From Bordetella sp. 02P26C-1 (lineage in GTDB: Bacteria > Pseudomonadota > Gammaproteobacteria > Burkholderiales > Burkholderiaceae_B): DNA of 64,000 nucleotides. The notes below the pieces were generated by a model. The model was not told where the DNA came from. It ran no database searches and saw only the letters and a list, made by a program, of their open reading frames with translations. The stretch's first letter is position 1. Each line of letters opens with the position of its first letter. The stretch covers positions 411,529 through 475,528 of the forward strand of contig NZ_WSJB01000022.1 of NCBI RefSeq assembly GCF_009763255.1. The letters are read 5' to 3'. The translations under genes and the position numbers were made by a program. Below are positions 62,929-64,000 of this stretch, piece after piece.

Positions 62929-63694
62929 GAACGTCAACTCTCTGAAGGTTCGCCTGCCCCAAGTTCTCGATTGGTTGTCGGCCAATCCGGTCGATGCGCT
63001 CTGTCTGCAAGAGTTAAAGCTGACGGATGACAAATTTCCATTGGATGCTTTTACCGAGCTGGGTTATCAGGCCGTCTGGGCAGGCCAGAAGACCTATAAC
63101 GGCGTCGCGATCATCTCGCGCGAGACGGGTTCGGCGATGGTGCGCAACATCCCGACCATGGACGACCCGCAACAGCGCCTGCTGGCGATCACCCTGCCCG
63201 CCCCGGGTGGCGATGTACGCGTGATCTGCGCCTATTGCCCGAATGGTCAGTCGCTGGATTCCGAGAAGTATCCCTACAAACTGGAATGGTTCCGCCATTT
63301 ACGCGATTGGGTAGCCGAGGAACTCAAGAGCTATCCGCGGCTGGCATTGCTGGGCGATTACAACATCGCCCCTGCCGATGAGGATGTCCATAACCCTGAG
63401 AAATGGGAAGGACAGGTGCTGGTGTCCGAGCCCGAGCGAGCAGCATTTCGCGCGTTGATCGATCTGGGGCTGACCGACTCCTTCCGCAAATTCGAGCAGC
63501 CGGAGAAGTCTTTTTCCTGGTGGGATTACCGACAGTTCGCTTTCCGCCGCAATGCGGGGCTGCGGATTGACCACATTCTGCTGTCTGAACCACTGACCAA
63601 GCAATGCACGGCATGCGTGATTGATAAGGGGCCGCGCGGCAATGAGCAGCCCTCGGATCATGCGCCGGTCATTGCGACACTGAATCTGGAATGA
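62912..63694 (+). CDS. xth: Exodeoxyribonuclease III
   Basis: A 260-residue AP endonuclease/3'-5' exonuclease of the EEP fold: KLATWNVNSLKVRLPQVLDW, LCLQELKLTDDKFP, LLGDYNIAP, and a C-terminal RIDHILLS ... SDHAPV. It repairs abasic and oxidised 3' ends. The first 17 bases are the attachment core; the leader upstream is now phage DNA (AAGAAAC before ATG), so expression depends on prophage sequence. Confidence 0.95.
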   Translation: MKLATWNVNSLKVRLPQVLDWLSANPVDALCLQELKLTDDKFPLDAFTELGYQAVWAGQKTYNGVAIISRETGSAMVRNIPTMDDPQQRLLAITLPAPGGDVRVICAYCPNGQSLDSEKYPYKLEWFRHLRDWVAEELKSYPRLALLGDYNIAPADEDVHNPEKWEGQVLVSEPERAAFRALIDLGLTDSFRKFEQPEKSFSWWDYRQFAFRRNAGLRIDHILLSEPLTKQCTACVIDKGPRGNEQPSDHAPVIATLNLE

Positions 63695-63738
63695 CGCTTC
63701 AAATGCCGCAGCGAAATGTGATATATTTTCGGTCTATC

Positions 63739-63814
<76 letters not shown>

Positions 63815-63832
63815 AGATTCCCGGTTAAAACA

Positions 63833-63865
63833 AGGCACGACGTCTGACGATGTCGTGCCTCGTTT
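63833..63865 (+). terminator. Terminator after tRNA-Ala
   Basis: AGGCACGAC (63833-63841) pairs with GTCGTGCCT (63852-63860), followed by CGTTTT. Confidence 0.75.
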
Positions 63866-63902
63866 TGCAGGCTCTACCCCATAAACGGGGGATGAGCATT
63901 CA

Positions 63903-64000
63903 TCAGACCCGGTTAATCACACCGTTCCAACCGCACTGAGCCAAGACTCTCATGCGGTAATTCTCAAAATTTCTGAACCCAAACGCCCGGCGCGAGAGCA
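63903..64000 (-). CDS. 3' end of a transposase (ISL3-like), partial at window edge
   Basis: The minus strand encodes at least 31 residues ending at TGA 63903: SRRAFGFRNFENYRMRVLAQ then CGWNGVIN. This AFGFxNFENYRxRVL ending is typical of ISL3-family transposases. The gene continues beyond the window, so intactness and inverted repeats cannot be judged. Confidence 0.65.
   Translation of the reverse strand, partial: LSRRAFGFRNFENYRMRVLAQCGWNGVINRV

Overview
The window (about 60% GC) looks like a piece of a betaproteobacterial chromosome, most likely Alcaligenaceae (Bordetella/Achromobacter-like). The evidence is gene content and order (PII protein next to nadE, argH, a CadR/PbrR-type regulator with a P-type ATPase, a peptide ABC operon). 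Names rest on protein motifs read by eye; no database search was possible. A complete-looking prophage of about 42.3 kb interrupts the chromosome.

Left chromosomal arm (1-20600): gamma-glutamyltransferase with a divergent LysR regulator; PII, NAD synthetase and an MscS-type channel on the minus strand; argH; a nitroreductase; a metal-efflux ATPase with its divergent MerR regulator; a cold-shock protein; a small uncharacterised protein with a homologue in the prophage; a second LysR regulator; and a minus-strand operon of two permeases, a fused double ATPase, a binding protein and an M81 (MlrC-like) metallopeptidase.

Prophage (20601-62928): it sits in the first codons of xth (exonuclease III), between 17-bp direct repeats. 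The integrase gene lies just inside the left end and an excisionase-like gene just inside the right end, so they flank attP in the circular phage. Both ends carry 12-bp arm-type repeats. The rest runs mostly leftward from the immunity region: cro, cII, ninB, an HNH nuclease, an O-like protein carrying an iteron origin, a P-like protein, accessory genes, terminases, portal, capsid, a contractile tail (sheath, tube, G/GT chaperone frameshift, tape measure, baseplate, fibre) and a lysis cassette (two holin-like proteins, lysozyme, overlapping spanins). The short left operon runs rightward (recT and a YqaJ-type exonuclease). Control is lambda-like: cI and cro diverge from an operator region whose CACC-N4-GGTG sites recur at a predicted PL, which is followed by a BoxA sequence.

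Accessory loci are the best candidates for undescribed biology. They include a PIN-domain gene with an unknown partner gene, placed between cI and PL (the lambda rex position) but antisense to cI; a two-gene operon of a soluble protein and a multi-pass membrane protein between the terminase and replication genes; a membrane/coiled-coil protein after the exonuclease; and two cargo genes between the spanins and integrase.

Right chromosomal arm (62912-64000): xth with its start codon rebuilt by the attachment core, a tRNA-Ala(CGC), and the 3' end of what looks like an ISL3-type transposase.
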